From Paenibacillus sedimenti (lineage in GTDB: Bacteria > Bacillota > Bacilli > Paenibacillales > NBRC-103111), in NCBI RefSeq assembly GCF_014534655.1, contig NZ_JACVVD010000007.1:186001-250000 (forward strand): DNA of 64,000 nucleotides. The letters are read 5' to 3'. Below, in pieces: positions 43,014 to 51,919 of the stretch (position 1 is the stretch's first letter; every line of letters begins with the position of its first letter). The position numbers and the translations under genes were made by a program. The notes below the pieces were generated by a model, which was given only the letters and a program-made list of their open reading frames with translations, was not told the DNA's origin and did not search any database.

Positions 43014-44357
43014 TTATTTTGTCTTATCTTTATCCATGATGGCTTGCAGCGCTTGGTTGGCTTTGTCGGCAACCGGCTGGATGTTCGTTTCGCCTGTCAT
43101 CACTTTTTGCACGATTTCGCCTACCGCGTCGCGGGCTTCACCTACGCTGATGACCGTCGGACGGTCATGGTCAACGCCGGCTTTGGCGCTTTCTTTAATA
43201 ATTGGAACGAGCTCGGCCGGGAAGCCTGTTGTACCTTCCGGTTTATCCCATACGGATGCGCGGGCGCCCGGATTGCCTTTTTGCTGGGTTTTCAGAACGA
43301 CATCTTTGCTTGTTGCCCATTGAATGAATGCCCATGTAGCGTCTTTGTTGCCCGATTTGGCGTTCATCGCCAAACCCCAGGATGTGATGCTGTAAGGCTT
43401 GGATCCTGCTTTACCGCCAGGGAATACGGCGAATCCGACTTTATCGGCAACTTGGGATTTCGCCGGGTCCGTTGCATTTTTGTAAAGAGAGTTAGCATCC
43501 GTCAAGAAAGCAACTTTGCCTTGTGCAAAAATACCGAAAGCTTGCGGCCAGGACATATTCAGCACGCCAGGAGGCGCGAAGTCCTTGAGCAATGTGCCGT
43601 AAGTTGTGAAAGCTTTGACCGCTTCAGGCGTGTTGATGGTCGCTTTATCTCCATTCGTGAAGTCAGCGCCTTCCGAGTACAAGAAGGAAGATACTTGCGT
43701 TACTAGAGGCGAACGTTGTCCCCTTGCCACGAAACCGTACATTTCGTTTTTCGGATCGTGCAGCTTTTTCACTGCCGCTTGAAGCTCATCCAACGTTTTC
43801 GGTACCGCGATGCCGGCTTTCTCCAGCAAATCTTTGCGGTAGTACAAAATCTCTTGCTCCGTAATAATCGGAATACCCGCCAGCTTCGCGTCTACCGTCG
43901 TTGAACCGATCGCCGATTTGGAGAAGTCGTTGAAGTCGTAGTTCGCGTCTTTTTTCGCGTAGTCATCAAGCGGCTGAACCCAGCCGTTCTTGAAGAACAG
44001 CTTGCCCTCTTGCAGCGGGCGATACATGAACACGTCCGGCGTTGCGGAGCCTGAAGTGAATTGTACCGTTAATTTCTGTGTTAATTGATCCTCGAAAAAG
44101 CTCTCCACGTTAACCTTGATACCCGTTTCTTTTTCGAAGTCCGGCAGCAGCGGCTTAATTGCTTCCGCCCAAGGATGGTTCGCCGTCACGAGCGAGATTG
44201 TTTTTCCTGCAAATGGTTTCGCGTTAGCCGTCGCCGCTGCGTCCGGCTTGCTTGTTTCTTGAGCTGTATTGGCCGTACTGCCGCAGCCGGCAACAACCGT
44301 TGCCGCCATGATGACCGTTGTGCTAACGCCAACCCATTGTTTGAATGATTTCTTCAT
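43014..44357 (-). CDS. Sugar ABC transporter substrate-binding lipoprotein
   Basis: CUT1 solute-binding protein of 447 residues. Lipobox VAGC (Cys at about 25), Ala/Thr/Lys linker, then the two-lobed fold: KTISLVTANHPWAEAIKPLL, EKETGIKVNVESFFEDQL, TPDVFMYRPLQEGKLFF, GKVAFLTDANSLYKN. ATG with GGGAGGT upstream. First gene of the transporter group. As for the fructan operon, no ATPase gene is present. Confidence 0.92.
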   Translation of the reverse strand: MKKSFKQWVGVSTTVIMAATVVAGCGSTANTAQETSKPDAAATANAKPFAGKTISLVTANHPWAEAIKPLLPDFEKETGIKVNVESFFEDQLTQKLTVQFTSGSATPDVFMYRPLQEGKLFFKNGWVQPLDDYAKKDANYDFNDFSKSAIGSTTVDAKLAGIPIITEQEILYYRKDLLEKAGIAVPKTLDELQAAVKKLHDPKNEMYGFVARGQRSPLVTQVSSFLYSEGADFTNGDKATINTPEAVKAFTTYGTLLKDFAPPGVLNMSWPQAFGIFAQGKVAFLTDANSLYKNATDPAKSQVADKVGFAVFPGGKAGSKPYSITSWGLAMNAKSGNKDATWAFIQWATSKDVVLKTQQKGNPGARASVWDKPEGTTGFPAELVPIIKESAKAGVDHDRPTVISVGEARDAVGEIVQKVMTGETNIQPVADKANQALQAIMDKDKTK

Positions 44358-44567
44358 CTGATCTATGACCTCCCGAGTGCTCTAAAATGAATGTGCTTAC
44401 ATTACTTAGAGTACTTGATTCCTAGGTTCTCTTGATATAACTAAGATTAAACATGGATAACTACGCGTGAAGGAAAACTGTCATATACCTGTCGATATTG
44501 GTTATGAATGGGTAAAAGCTTCCAAAACGTCTGATTGATGTGAACAAATCCATGGCGAGGTGAGAAA

Positions 44568-45296
44568 ATGAACGTAGAAGTTATAGAAAAAGGATATAGC
44601 GGGTTCCCTGGACGATGGATCGGAGGCATTGCGCTGATGATCGCCCCCCTGCTGCACTTTATCGGGGTCCTGCTTCGGCTGCCCTTCCACTTTTTCTTTC
44701 CGGAGCAGCTGGCCGCTTTCAAAGACCACCAGGGTTTAATCGCCGCCTCTTACAGCACTTTTGCAGCAGGCAATGTACTGATGTGGCCCGCCATCCTTAC
44801 TCTCGTGAAGCTGATCAACGCAAAAAGGCCCGGATGGGCCTTATGGGGCGGCGTTTTCGCCATCTTCGGGCTGTTTGCCCGCACATTTCATGCCGGCGTA
44901 GACCATCTGGCTTTTCAGCTGGTTCGCTCGCAAGGCTTAGAGCTAGCAGCGAAAGCCGTTGCCGATTCCTACGGAGCGTTCCATATTTTCAGCACGCTCA
45001 ATCTTGCCATCCTGCTCGGATGGATCGTCCTGGCCATAGGCGCATTCCGCTCAGGAACATTCGGATTCATTCGGGCGATTGCGCTGGGGCTGATGGCTGC
45101 CCTTCCCTTAGGTGTGCTTAAAGGGACAACTTCGTTCTCCGTTGCTGCCGCTGCCGGGCTTTGTATAGCCCTCGTTCCGCTTGGCATCCAGGTACTGGGC
45201 AGCGGGCCCGCGCCGAGCCTTAGGGCTGCATTGATCTGGGGATTTCTCGTAGCTGCAGGAGGCAGCGTCTTCTATTATCTGGGGCAGCAGGGGTAA
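44568..45296 (+). CDS. Hypothetical multi-pass membrane protein
   Basis: 242 residues with about seven hydrophobic helices (for example WIGGIALMIAPLLHFIGVLL; ALWGGVFAIFGLFARTF; LNLAILLGWIVLAIGAF; ALIWGFLVAAGGSVFYYLG). A conserved-looking polar stretch RTFHAGVDHLAFQLV lies between helices. No family recognised. ATG follows GGCGAGGTGAG. It stands alone between the divergent transporter operon and a convergent fumC gene, with a repeat-bearing spacer downstream. Confidence 0.7.
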   Translation: MNVEVIEKGYSGFPGRWIGGIALMIAPLLHFIGVLLRLPFHFFFPEQLAAFKDHQGLIAASYSTFAAGNVLMWPAILTLVKLINAKRPGWALWGGVFAIFGLFARTFHAGVDHLAFQLVRSQGLELAAKAVADSYGAFHIFSTLNLAILLGWIVLAIGAFRSGTFGFIRAIALGLMAALPLGVLKGTTSFSVAAAAGLCIALVPLGIQVLGSGPAPSLRAALIWGFLVAAGGSVFYYLGQQG

Positions 45297-45616
45297 CCAA
45301 TCTTGTTCCATCTGTTGCGAATTTTCGGTCGCTAGCGCTGTATGGTAGTGGAGAAACCCTGTGGCCAGGGGAGTCTCCACCCGTTCCGCCCCTATCCCCA
45401 CGGGCAGGTATACTAAAATGCATTTTGTGCCGGATTATTGTGACTATGGAAGCGTAGTGAAAAAAAAGCTGCATTTCCTGCCGTATTCTTGGGCTAACTA
45501 TGCGTTTTTGGCACGTTAGAGCAAATAATCAGGCACTATTTGCAGGTTGTGCGACCATTTTAGGGCTTCATACATAAAAATCCGGCACTTGTTGCATTTC
45601 CGCGACCATGTTACCG
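45297..45616. repeat. Spacer with repeated GGCAC...TGCA motifs
   Basis: 320 bases without a gene. Copies of one motif appear in both orientations: TGCATTTTGTGCCGG (about 45420), TGCATTTCCTGCCGT (about 45471), CAGGCACTATTTGCAGG (about 45530) and CCGGCACTTGTTGCATT (about 45582). Spacing is about 50-60 bases. The same motif lies at window positions 1-125. No terminator was identified between the two convergent genes. Confidence 0.55.
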
Positions 45617-47023
45617 TCATTTTCCCTTTGGATGCACCATGTCTTCCGGGCGCACATAAGCATCAAACTGCTCCGCCGTCAAATAACCGCTGCGTATCGC
45701 GGATTCCTTCAGCGTCAGCCCTTCCTTATGGGCTTGCTTCGCAATGCTCGCTGCTTTCTCATACCCGATGTGCGGGTTGAGCGCTGTCACGAGCATGAGC
45801 GATTGCTCCAGGTTGCGCTGAATCACTTCGTAATTCGGCTCCATGCCGATGAGGCAATTGTCGTTGAATGACCGCATCGCATCCGCCAATAGCCGCACGG
45901 ACTGCAGGAAGTTATGAATGATGACGGGCTTGAACACGTTCAGCTCGAAGTTGCCTTGGCTCGCGGCGAAGCCGATGGCCGCATCGTTGCCCATCACTTG
46001 GCAGACGACCATCGTCATCGCCTCGCTCTGGGTCGGGTTGACCTTGCCCGGCATGATCGAGCTGCCGGGCTCGTTCTCCGGAATCGTGATCTCGCCGATT
46101 CCGCAGCGCGGACCGCTCGCCAGCCATCGCACGTCATTGGCGATCTTCATCAAGTTCGCCGCCAGCGCCTTCAACGCGCCGTGCGTGTATACAATCTGAT
46201 CATGGCTGGTCAGCGCATGAAACTTGTTCGCCGCCGAGACGAAGCGCGTACCCGTCTCGCGCGAGAGAGTTTCGGCGACGCGCGCGCCGAACTCGGGATG
46301 CGCGTTCAGCCCGGTGCCGACCGCGGTGCCGCCGATGGCCAGCTCGCGCATCGCGTCGACGCTGGCGCGTACCATGCGCGCAGTCTGCTCCAGCATCGCC
46401 CACCAGCCGCTGATTTCCTGCCCCAGCGTCAGCGGGGTGGCGTCCTGCAGGTGGGTGCGGCCGATCTTGACGATGTCGGCATAGGCCTCCATCTTGCCGC
46501 GCATCGTCTCCTGCAGCAACGCGAGCGCCGGCAGCAGCTCTTCCTCCACGGCGATGACGCCTGCGACATGCATCGCCGTCGGGAACGTATCGTTCGAGCT
46601 CTGCGAACGATTCACGTCGTCGTTAGGATGGATGCGACCAGCACCATCCCCCGCCGCAGCGAGCAGCTCATTGCCGCGATGGGCGATGACCTCGTTGACG
46701 TTCATGTTCGACTGCGTCCCGCTGCCCGTCTGCCAGACGACGAGCGGGAACTCGTCGTTCCAGCGCCCTTCCACGATCTCGTCCGCCGCTCGTGCGATTG
46801 CCTCCGCTTTCTCCGGCGTTAGTCCGCCAAGATCGCGGTTCACCTGCGCAGCCGCCTTTTTCAACAGAGCAAACGCTTGGATCAGCCTGATCGGCATCCG
46901 CTCGGTGCCAATCTTGAAATTCTCGTAGCTGCGCTGCGTTTGAGCGCCCCACAACTTATCCACAGGTACTCTGATTTCCCCCATCGTATCTCGCTCCATG
47001 CGATACGCTTGATCTTGATCCAT
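45617..47023 (-). CDS. fumC: Fumarate hydratase class II
   Basis: About 468 residues; reversible hydration of fumarate to malate in the citric acid cycle, cytoplasmic homotetramer. Family blocks: [54 protein letters not shown] and the superfamily signature [15 protein letters not shown] with the catalytic serine loop. The substrate blocks distinguish it from aspartase and argininosuccinate lyase. Two ATGs (47026, 47023) follow AGAGGT; the second has the better spacing. The middle of the gene (46.2-46.8 kb) is markedly richer in G+C than its surroundings. Single gene. Confidence 0.95.
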   Translation of the reverse strand: MDQDQAYRMERDTMGEIRVPVDKLWGAQTQRSYENFKIGTERMPIRLIQAFALLKKAAAQVNRDLGGLTPEKAEAIARAADEIVEGRWNDEFPLVVWQTGSGTQSNMNVNEVIAHRGNELLAAAGDGAGRIHPNDDVNRSQSSNDTFPTAMHVAGVIAVEEELLPALALLQETMRGKMEAYADIVKIGRTHLQDATPLTLGQEISGWWAMLEQTARMVRASVDAMRELAIGGTAVGTGLNAHPEFGARVAETLSRETGTRFVSAANKFHALTSHDQIVYTHGALKALAANLMKIANDVRWLASGPRCGIGEITIPENEPGSSIMPGKVNPTQSEAMTMVVCQVMGNDAAIGFAASQGNFELNVFKPVIIHNFLQSVRLLADAMRSFNDNCLIGMEPNYEVIQRNLEQSLMLVTALNPHIGYEKAASIAKQAHKEGLTLKESAIRSGYLTAEQFDAYVRPEDMVHPKGK

Positions 47024-47090
47024 CATCAACACCTCTTTTGTTCAAGCTGCAACATAGCGCAGCGTTTTGTCTCGCCATAGCTTTCCCAAC

Positions 47091-47651
47091 TCATGGAGAA
47101 CTATCAATGATTCTCCAGCTGAAGAGCTCCATTAGCTCACTGGTCGTCACAATCGTCGCAAACTCCTCGTGCAGATTTGCAAGTGTCATTCGATGAACAT
47201 CCTCCGCTTTATGCACGAACCCATCGGGTCCCATACGGTCAAACGTCGCCGTTGCATCAGATACGAGATATGTCTTGAACCCCAGATTGCCCGCCATCCT
47301 TGTCGTTGTTTCCACGCAATGATTGGTGGTCAGTCCTACGATCACGACTGTATCACACGCCATCGCACGTAGCCGTTGCTCTAAATCCGTACCGATAAAA
47401 GCACTGTTGACCGTTTTTTCTAGAACCGTTTCCCCTGCCAACGGCATGGCCTGGGCTTTGAACTCGAAACCAATAGTTCCTTTAGCAAAACGTGACTGAC
47501 TTACGTGCCTAATGTGAAAGATAGGCAACTTCCGATTTCGCCACGCCTCCAGTAGAAAAGCGATCTGCTCCTCAGCCTGAGGGTTATTCCTGGGTCCCCA
47601 TGTCGGATCATCAAAAGCTTTTTGCACATCGATCACAATCAATCCCATCAT
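47091..47651 (-). CDS. Isochorismatase-family cysteine hydrolase
   Basis: 186 residues, Rossmann-like hydrolase fold. Catalytic triad positions can be read as D8 (LIVIDVQ), Lys in VLEKTVNSAF and Cys in GLTTNHCVETTTRMA. The cis-peptide region precedes the Cys. Family members hydrolyse nicotinamide, isochorismate, N-carbamoyl compounds or similar amides; the substrate cannot be told here. Divergent from the Lrp-type regulator gene, which may control it. Start is one of two adjacent ATGs (47651 or 47648). Confidence 0.9.
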   Translation of the reverse strand: MMGLIVIDVQKAFDDPTWGPRNNPQAEEQIAFLLEAWRNRKLPIFHIRHVSQSRFAKGTIGFEFKAQAMPLAGETVLEKTVNSAFIGTDLEQRLRAMACDTVVIVGLTTNHCVETTTRMAGNLGFKTYLVSDATATFDRMGPDGFVHKAEDVHRMTLANLHEEFATIVTTSELMELFSWRIIDSSP

Positions 47652-47804
47652 CCTGCATTCATCTGCCTCTCATTTATGAATATCGCCCATTATATCGGTC
47701 TATTCATATTAATTACATGGGAAGATGAATCCGTTGGCTGGTTTTCACTTTCAAAATTTAGATATAATAGACTCATGACTTTAATTTCCAAAGGACTGAT
47801 AGCC

Positions 47805-48245
47805 ATGGATGACATCGACAAAAAAATCATCGAACAATTGCAAGATAATGCCCGGCTCAGCATGACTGAACTTGGCAAAATCATTGGCCTCACCTCCCCG
47901 GCCGTCACAGAGCGTGTGCGCAAATTAGAGGATGCGGGCGTGATCGTCGCTTACCGCGCTATCGTGGCACCGGACAAATTAGAAAAACGGGTAATCGCGT
48001 ACATCCTGATGGAAACAGAACATTGTAAAAAATATGTGGAATTCGCGAAGCACTACCCAGACGTCGTAGAGACCCATCGCATTACCGGAGCATTCAGCTA
48101 CTTAACCAAGATCGTTACTCCATCCGTCCTCACACTCGAAGCGTTCATCGATGCATCGATGGCCAACGGGAAACCGACAACGTTGATCGTATTATCTTCT
48201 CCTGTCGAATATAGACCGCTAATACCCGAGACTATGAATGCTTAG
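47805..48245 (+). CDS. Lrp/AsnC family transcriptional regulator
   Basis: 146 residues. N-terminal winged helix-turn-helix (MDDIDKKIIEQLQDNARLSM; IIGLTSPAVTERVRKLEDAGVI) and a C-terminal RAM/ligand domain at 68-140 (VIAYILMETEHCKKYVEFAKHY). ATG 47805 with AAAGGACTG upstream. TATAAT at 47763-47768 supplies a likely -10 box; the -35 is weak. It is divergent from the isochorismatase-like gene, which suggests local control, possibly of amino-acid-related metabolism. Confidence 0.93.
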   Translation: MDDIDKKIIEQLQDNARLSMTELGKIIGLTSPAVTERVRKLEDAGVIVAYRAIVAPDKLEKRVIAYILMETEHCKKYVEFAKHYPDVVETHRITGAFSYLTKIVTPSVLTLEAFIDASMANGKPTTLIVLSSPVEYRPLIPETMNA

Positions 48246-48571
48246 GTGCGCGGAGCGGATGCGTTGAAGGGGTGCTATCTGGCTTTTCCTAGGTTATGAT
48301 GACGAATGTCATGCTGCACTTAGGGCGCATCGTTGATCCTGCGCATATGGATTGAATAACGAATAGAGTCGTTGATTGGAGAGCACTAGGACGCTAATCG
48401 ATGGTGATAAGGCCCAAATCAATTTTATTCGCAACTCCGGCGATCTTCTTGTTTCCGCTGCATGCCGAGCATCCCTAAACAAGCATTTCGACACCCCCGG
48501 AAATTTATAATTCTATAATGTATAAAAAAACACCCGACTAAGTCAGGTGCCTAACAAAGGAGTCTAAAGCC
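48246..48571. repeat. Spacer with dispersed repeat and leader hairpin
   Basis: 326 bases with no gene. Positions 48331-48413 resemble 58931-59015: both contain TGATCCTGCGCA, then AACGA-N6-TCGTT (AACGAATAGAGTCGTT here), then a TGAT/AAGGGGCC-like end. Near the right end are TATAAT (48514-48519), a possible -10 for the thioesterase gene, and a hairpin CACCCGACT/AGTCAGGTG (48531-48549). On the minus strand that hairpin is followed by seven T, so it could terminate antisense or leftward transcription. Confidence 0.5.
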
Positions 48572-48964
48572 ATGAAATCTAAGCTGGACATCATCGTCCG
48601 ATCCACGGAAATCGATGTAAACGGACATGTCAACAACGCCAAATACTTGGAATACCTGGAATGGGGCCGTGAGGAATGGTACGAGCAATGCGAACTGCCC
48701 TATGACGCTTTCAGCCAAATGGGCATTCAAACCGTGACCGTCAACATCAATATCAACTATAAAAAAGAATGCAGGCAAGGCGACAAATTAACGGTCACCT
48801 GCCAGCCCGAAAAAATCGGCCGCTCCAGCTACGTGTTGAAACAGGAGATTATGAACGAACATAGCGAGCTCTGTGCGGACGCCCTCGTCACCAGCGTTAC
48901 GATGGACAGCAGCACCCGCAAGAGCCGTGAAGTGCCGGCAGAGTTGCGAAAACATTTTGAGTGA
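48572..48964 (+). CDS. Acyl-CoA thioesterase, 4HBT hotdog family (YbgC/FadM-like)
   Basis: 130 residues, the usual single hotdog length. Begins with the family motif at the active site: STEIDVNGHVNNAKYLEYLEWGREEW in outline, where Asp in DVNGHVNN is the catalytic residue of the 4-hydroxybenzoyl-CoA thioesterase type. Beta strands follow (VTVNININYKKECRQGDKL). ATG with AAAGGAG upstream. Hydrolyses an acyl-CoA thioester in the cytoplasm; substrate unknown. Ends nine bases from the convergent FMN-protein gene. Confidence 0.9.
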   Translation: MKSKLDIIVRSTEIDVNGHVNNAKYLEYLEWGREEWYEQCELPYDAFSQMGIQTVTVNININYKKECRQGDKLTVTCQPEKIGRSSYVLKQEIMNEHSELCADALVTSVTMDSSTRKSREVPAELRKHFE

Positions 48965-48973
48965 ACGCTTGCG

Positions 48974-49546
48974 CTATGACGCAGTATCTGTGGATAACTT
49001 TTGACCGATCGTTGTCGTTAAGCCGTCCATACTGACTGTATTTTTCTCTTTGCGGTAATCCAGCAGACCCTGCTCGCCTTTATTCGCCGCCCATTTTTGC
49101 AGCGTATCCCGTTCTCCCTCGTACGTGTAGAAGGGAACACTGAATCCGCATGAGGTTTTAACCACGTGGACGTTAACGACAATGATTTGGCGAGCACCGG
49201 GCAGCAACGTAAACCGCGTAGCCAGATCCTCCCAATCTTGGGTTCCCGGCAAAATAACCCGCCCCTGACCATATAGCCTGAGGATCATGGGAGGGCCCTC
49301 AAATGCGGTGAACATGAGCGTAATTCTCCCATTTTCTTCGAGATGCGCGCTCGTTTCATTGCCGCTTCCCGTCAAATCCAAATAAGCCACTTCGATCGGA
49401 GATAAAATACGCAGCACATCATGACCTTTTGGCGACAGATTCACATGTCCTTCACCATCCAGCGGAGCCGAACCGACAAAGAACATGTGCTGCTTCGCGA
49501 TGAATGCTTCATGCTCAGGGAGCATCATTTCAAACACTTTTCCCAT
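48974..49546 (-). CDS. Pyridoxamine-5'-phosphate-oxidase-like FMN-binding protein
   Basis: 190 residues with a split-barrel flavin-binding fold: HMFFVGSAPLDGEGHVNLSPKG, then LDLTGSGNETSAHLEENGRITLMF, then RLYGQGRVI. This is the general PNPOx-like family (FMN or F420 redox proteins), shorter and different from PdxH. A CGFSVPFYTYEGERDTLQKWA tail is also seen in related 'pyridoxamine 5'-phosphate oxidase family' proteins. ATG 49546 has an AGGTG site; an in-frame start three codons earlier is possible. Physiological substrate unknown. Confidence 0.85.
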   Translation of the reverse strand: MGKVFEMMLPEHEAFIAKQHMFFVGSAPLDGEGHVNLSPKGHDVLRILSPIEVAYLDLTGSGNETSAHLEENGRITLMFTAFEGPPMILRLYGQGRVILPGTQDWEDLATRFTLLPGARQIIVVNVHVVKTSCGFSVPFYTYEGERDTLQKWAANKGEQGLLDYRKEKNTVSMDGLTTTIGQKLSTDTAS

Positions 49547-49762
49547 CCAAAACACCTCACCCTATTTGAGTTTCCATTTTCTTCTATTATCAATCCTTCA
49601 CCTCTATTTGTGAAGTAGACGAATCCTATTCGGTTTATAGGTTTTTCCTATCAATATCTTCTTTGGTTTTGCTCTCTTCCGAATGAAATCCTCTCTTTCG
49701 TGGCATACTTTGTTCGTTACATAGCTATTCGTTTATGAACGCTAAGGAGGAGGTGATTTCAC

Positions 49763-49924
49763 ATGTCAACAGCCGATAACAATGACGTGATCAGTCATGC
49801 CATTAACGCAGCTCAAGCGAATGCGGATGACAGCGAGTCCAAAGAGCAGGTGGAACAATTGTCCTCCCAGCTGAATCAAGCAGGTGCAACATCCCAAGCC
49901 GACGACGCCACGGCACAACAATAA
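49763..49924 (+). CDS. Small acidic hydrophilic protein (53 aa)
   Basis: Reads MSTADNNDVISHAINAAQAN and continues with Asp/Glu/Ser/Gln-rich sequence to ...DDATAQQ, 53 residues. It has no Cys, Trp, Phe, Tyr or membrane segment; probably mostly disordered or helical. Strongly supported as a gene by the near-perfect SD (AAGGAGGAGGTGAT) before the ATG and a perfect terminator just after. No family recognised; small hydrophilic proteins of this sort in Bacilli are often sporulation- or stress-related, which is only a guess here. Confidence 0.75.
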   Translation: MSTADNNDVISHAINAAQANADDSESKEQVEQLSSQLNQAGATSQADDATAQQ

Positions 49925-49939
49925 TCATACAGAACGCCA

Positions 49940-49976
49940 AAAACGACAGGAGCCAAAAAGCTCTTGTCGTTTTATT
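49940..49976 (+). terminator. Rho-independent terminator
   Basis: AAAACGACAGGAGC (49940-49953) pairs with GCTCTTGTCGTTTT (49960-49973), one mismatch, followed by a T-rich tail. It ends the small acidic protein gene. Confidence 0.93.
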
Positions 49977-50068
49977 TTCGGCACTTTTCAACCATCGCCT
50001 ATTGCAAAATGGAACCATGAACCATTCGCCCATCTTTCGAATAAATTGTAGCAAAAACCTAGGGATGG

Positions 50069-50677
50069 ATGATGGACATGGATCAACCCGTTAGTATACA
50101 GACGTATTCAGTGAAGCGGGAAAAGCTCGATTTGTTATATCCCGCTGTTGTGAACTTAACTCCTTATGCCGTAGGACACTCGATTAACACAATTATCGTG
50201 AATACGGTCAATCAAATGCTTCACGATCAGGGATATCCGCAAAATCCGCTGACTGACGTGAGCGCTTATTACGAGCTCAAAACAAATGAACGTCACATCC
50301 TCAGTTTGTCCTTGATCAATTATGCGTTTTCGGGGGGCGCACACGGATTAACGATCCAAAAATCGCTGACCTTCAGTACGGAGACAGGCAAGCTATATGC
50401 ACTAAAAGATTTATTTAAGCCCGGCAGTAACTATGTCGCCAGACTTACAGCTATGATCCAAGCTCAGATTAAAGCCAGGAATATCCCGCTGCTTGTAGAT
50501 TTCACCAGTATTCGTCCCGATCAGGACTACTATATCGCCGACAAAGCGCTGGTCGTCTACTTCCAGGTATATGAGCTTGCCGCCTATGTATACGGGTTCC
50601 TTTACTTCCCGATTTCCGTGTACGACATTCAGGATATCATCGACGAAAATGGGCCGCTCGGCAAAATGCTGTACTAG
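50069..50677 (+). CDS. DUF3298/DUF4163 (RsiV-type) domain protein without membrane anchor
   Basis: About 202 residues. It holds an N-terminal DUF4163-like part (NTIIVNTVNQMLHDQGY; YYELKTNERHILSLSLINYAFSGGAHG) and the DUF3298-like part (LTFSTETGKLYALKDLFKPGSNYVARL; YYIADKALVVYFQVYELAAYVYG). This pair forms the lysozyme-binding ectodomain of the anti-sigma factor RsiV, but here there is no transmembrane helix, signal peptide or anti-sigma segment, so it seems cytoplasmic or unconventionally exported. The first ATG triplets (50069, 50072, 50078) are all possible starts behind AGGG. Role unknown. Confidence 0.82.
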   Translation: MMDMDQPVSIQTYSVKREKLDLLYPAVVNLTPYAVGHSINTIIVNTVNQMLHDQGYPQNPLTDVSAYYELKTNERHILSLSLINYAFSGGAHGLTIQKSLTFSTETGKLYALKDLFKPGSNYVARLTAMIQAQIKARNIPLLVDFTSIRPDQDYYIADKALVVYFQVYELAAYVYGFLYFPISVYDIQDIIDENGPLGKMLY

Positions 50678-50691
50678 TCGGGCCGCGATCT

Positions 50692-51651
50692 TCACACGCA
50701 GACGAGAACCTGTCTGCTGAATTTGCCTTTGCGGACGACGCAGCGCTCGGCGATGCGGAAGCCGGCCCTAGCGACGAGCGGATCGATCTGCTCGGTCGTG
50801 ATGATCACTGCGCGGGCCGCGAGGCGCCGGGCGCTCTCCAGCATTTGAAGCTGCTCGTCTTCGGGCAGCTTCGAGCAGAGGTTGTACGGCATGTCGAGGA
50901 TGAGCGCCTCATAGTGGCCCCCTAGGCTTGTCGGCGATTGCGTCGCCTGCTCGCCTGTGCATCCGAGGGTCCGCATGTCCGCAAGGCTCACCACATTCGG
51001 CATGCCGAAGTGGTCCAGGTTCACCCGCGCGCCGCGCACCGCCAGCGGGTTCACGTCGCAGCCGACGATGTCGATGCCCATCGACATCGCTTCCACGAGC
51101 ACCGTGCCGATGCCGCAGCACGGGTCAATGACCCGCGTGCCCGCTATCTCGGGCACGGCGATATTCACCACCGCCCGCGCTACGCGCGTACTTAGGGCGG
51201 TGGAATAGTTTTGCGGCTTCTGCTGATGCTGAAGCCATACGGCTTCGCCGTAGCTGCAGTCGCCGAACAACCACCGGCCTCGCAGCTCCGTTACGGCGAA
51301 CCACTGCTCCGGCCGTCGCATCTCGGCTTTGCCGCGGAGATGCCGGCCTATTTCGCGTTCGATCTCCCGCTGGCGGTCATAGCTGACCGCAGCTCCCGTC
51401 TCCGCGAACACAACCTTGAACGTTGACCCCCGCACGGTCAACGCGGCAACCATCTCGGCCAGCTCCTGCAGGCTGCCGGCCTCGAACAGCACATCCATCC
51501 GCAGCTTCAGGAACGGGCTGCGGCTCGGCTCAACACAGCGCGCGCTTTCTACGTAGCGCGCATTTACTTCTGCGCCCAGTAAGGTGCGCAGCTCTAATTC
51601 ACATAAAGCCCGCTCATCTTCATGGCAGGCATAGGTATACATATACTCCAC
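50692..51651 (-). CDS. TRM11-like RNA guanosine N2-methyltransferase family protein
   Basis: 319 residues. The N-terminal part (1-110) is THUMP-like (MYTYACHEDERALCELELRTLLG). The C-terminal Rossmann methyltransferase has the SAM motif DPCCGIGTVLVEA (176-188), an acidic loop GCDVNPLA, and catalytic motif LDMPYN (252-257), where most relatives have DPPY; Met replaces the first Pro. TRM11/Trm14-type enzymes methylate a guanosine N2 in tRNA. GTG start with AGAGGG. The gene is much richer in G+C than neighbours. Some relatives are annotated only as 'TRM11 family SAM-dependent methyltransferase', so the RNA target is unproved. Confidence 0.85.
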   Translation of the reverse strand: MEYMYTYACHEDERALCELELRTLLGAEVNARYVESARCVEPSRSPFLKLRMDVLFEAGSLQELAEMVAALTVRGSTFKVVFAETGAAVSYDRQREIEREIGRHLRGKAEMRRPEQWFAVTELRGRWLFGDCSYGEAVWLQHQQKPQNYSTALSTRVARAVVNIAVPEIAGTRVIDPCCGIGTVLVEAMSMGIDIVGCDVNPLAVRGARVNLDHFGMPNVVSLADMRTLGCTGEQATQSPTSLGGHYEALILDMPYNLCSKLPEDEQLQMLESARRLAARAVIITTEQIDPLVARAGFRIAERCVVRKGKFSRQVLVCV

Positions 51652-51919
51652 GGATAAACCCTCTAATCTCTGTAAACATATTTTATTCGCGCTGTAAATA
51701 TTGGATCTTTAAGCGGTCTTTAAGTCTCTCCTTTTGCTCCTTCTATTGTATACCCAGGTCCGGCCTGGTCAAGTTCTTAGTAGAAACAGGAGCGAACCCA
51801 ACCGCCGAGATGATTTGAATGTAAAGTTTTACCATAACGAAAAATGGAGGATTAAAGTCGAAATATGTCGTAAACGAGTAGTCGTACTAAAATGACTACT
51901 GGAAGGAAGAACGCTACAT

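Noticed and set aside
44358-44567. Riboswitch or structured leader upstream of the binding-protein gene
   Set aside because: I could not find a convincing conserved core or terminator/antiterminator pair in this 210-base divergent spacer.
45914-46822. Long open frame on the plus strand opposite fumC (302 codons)
   Set aside because: Antisense to a clearly conserved fumC in G+C-rich codons, translation is Arg/Asp/His-rich and without domain character; a shadow frame.
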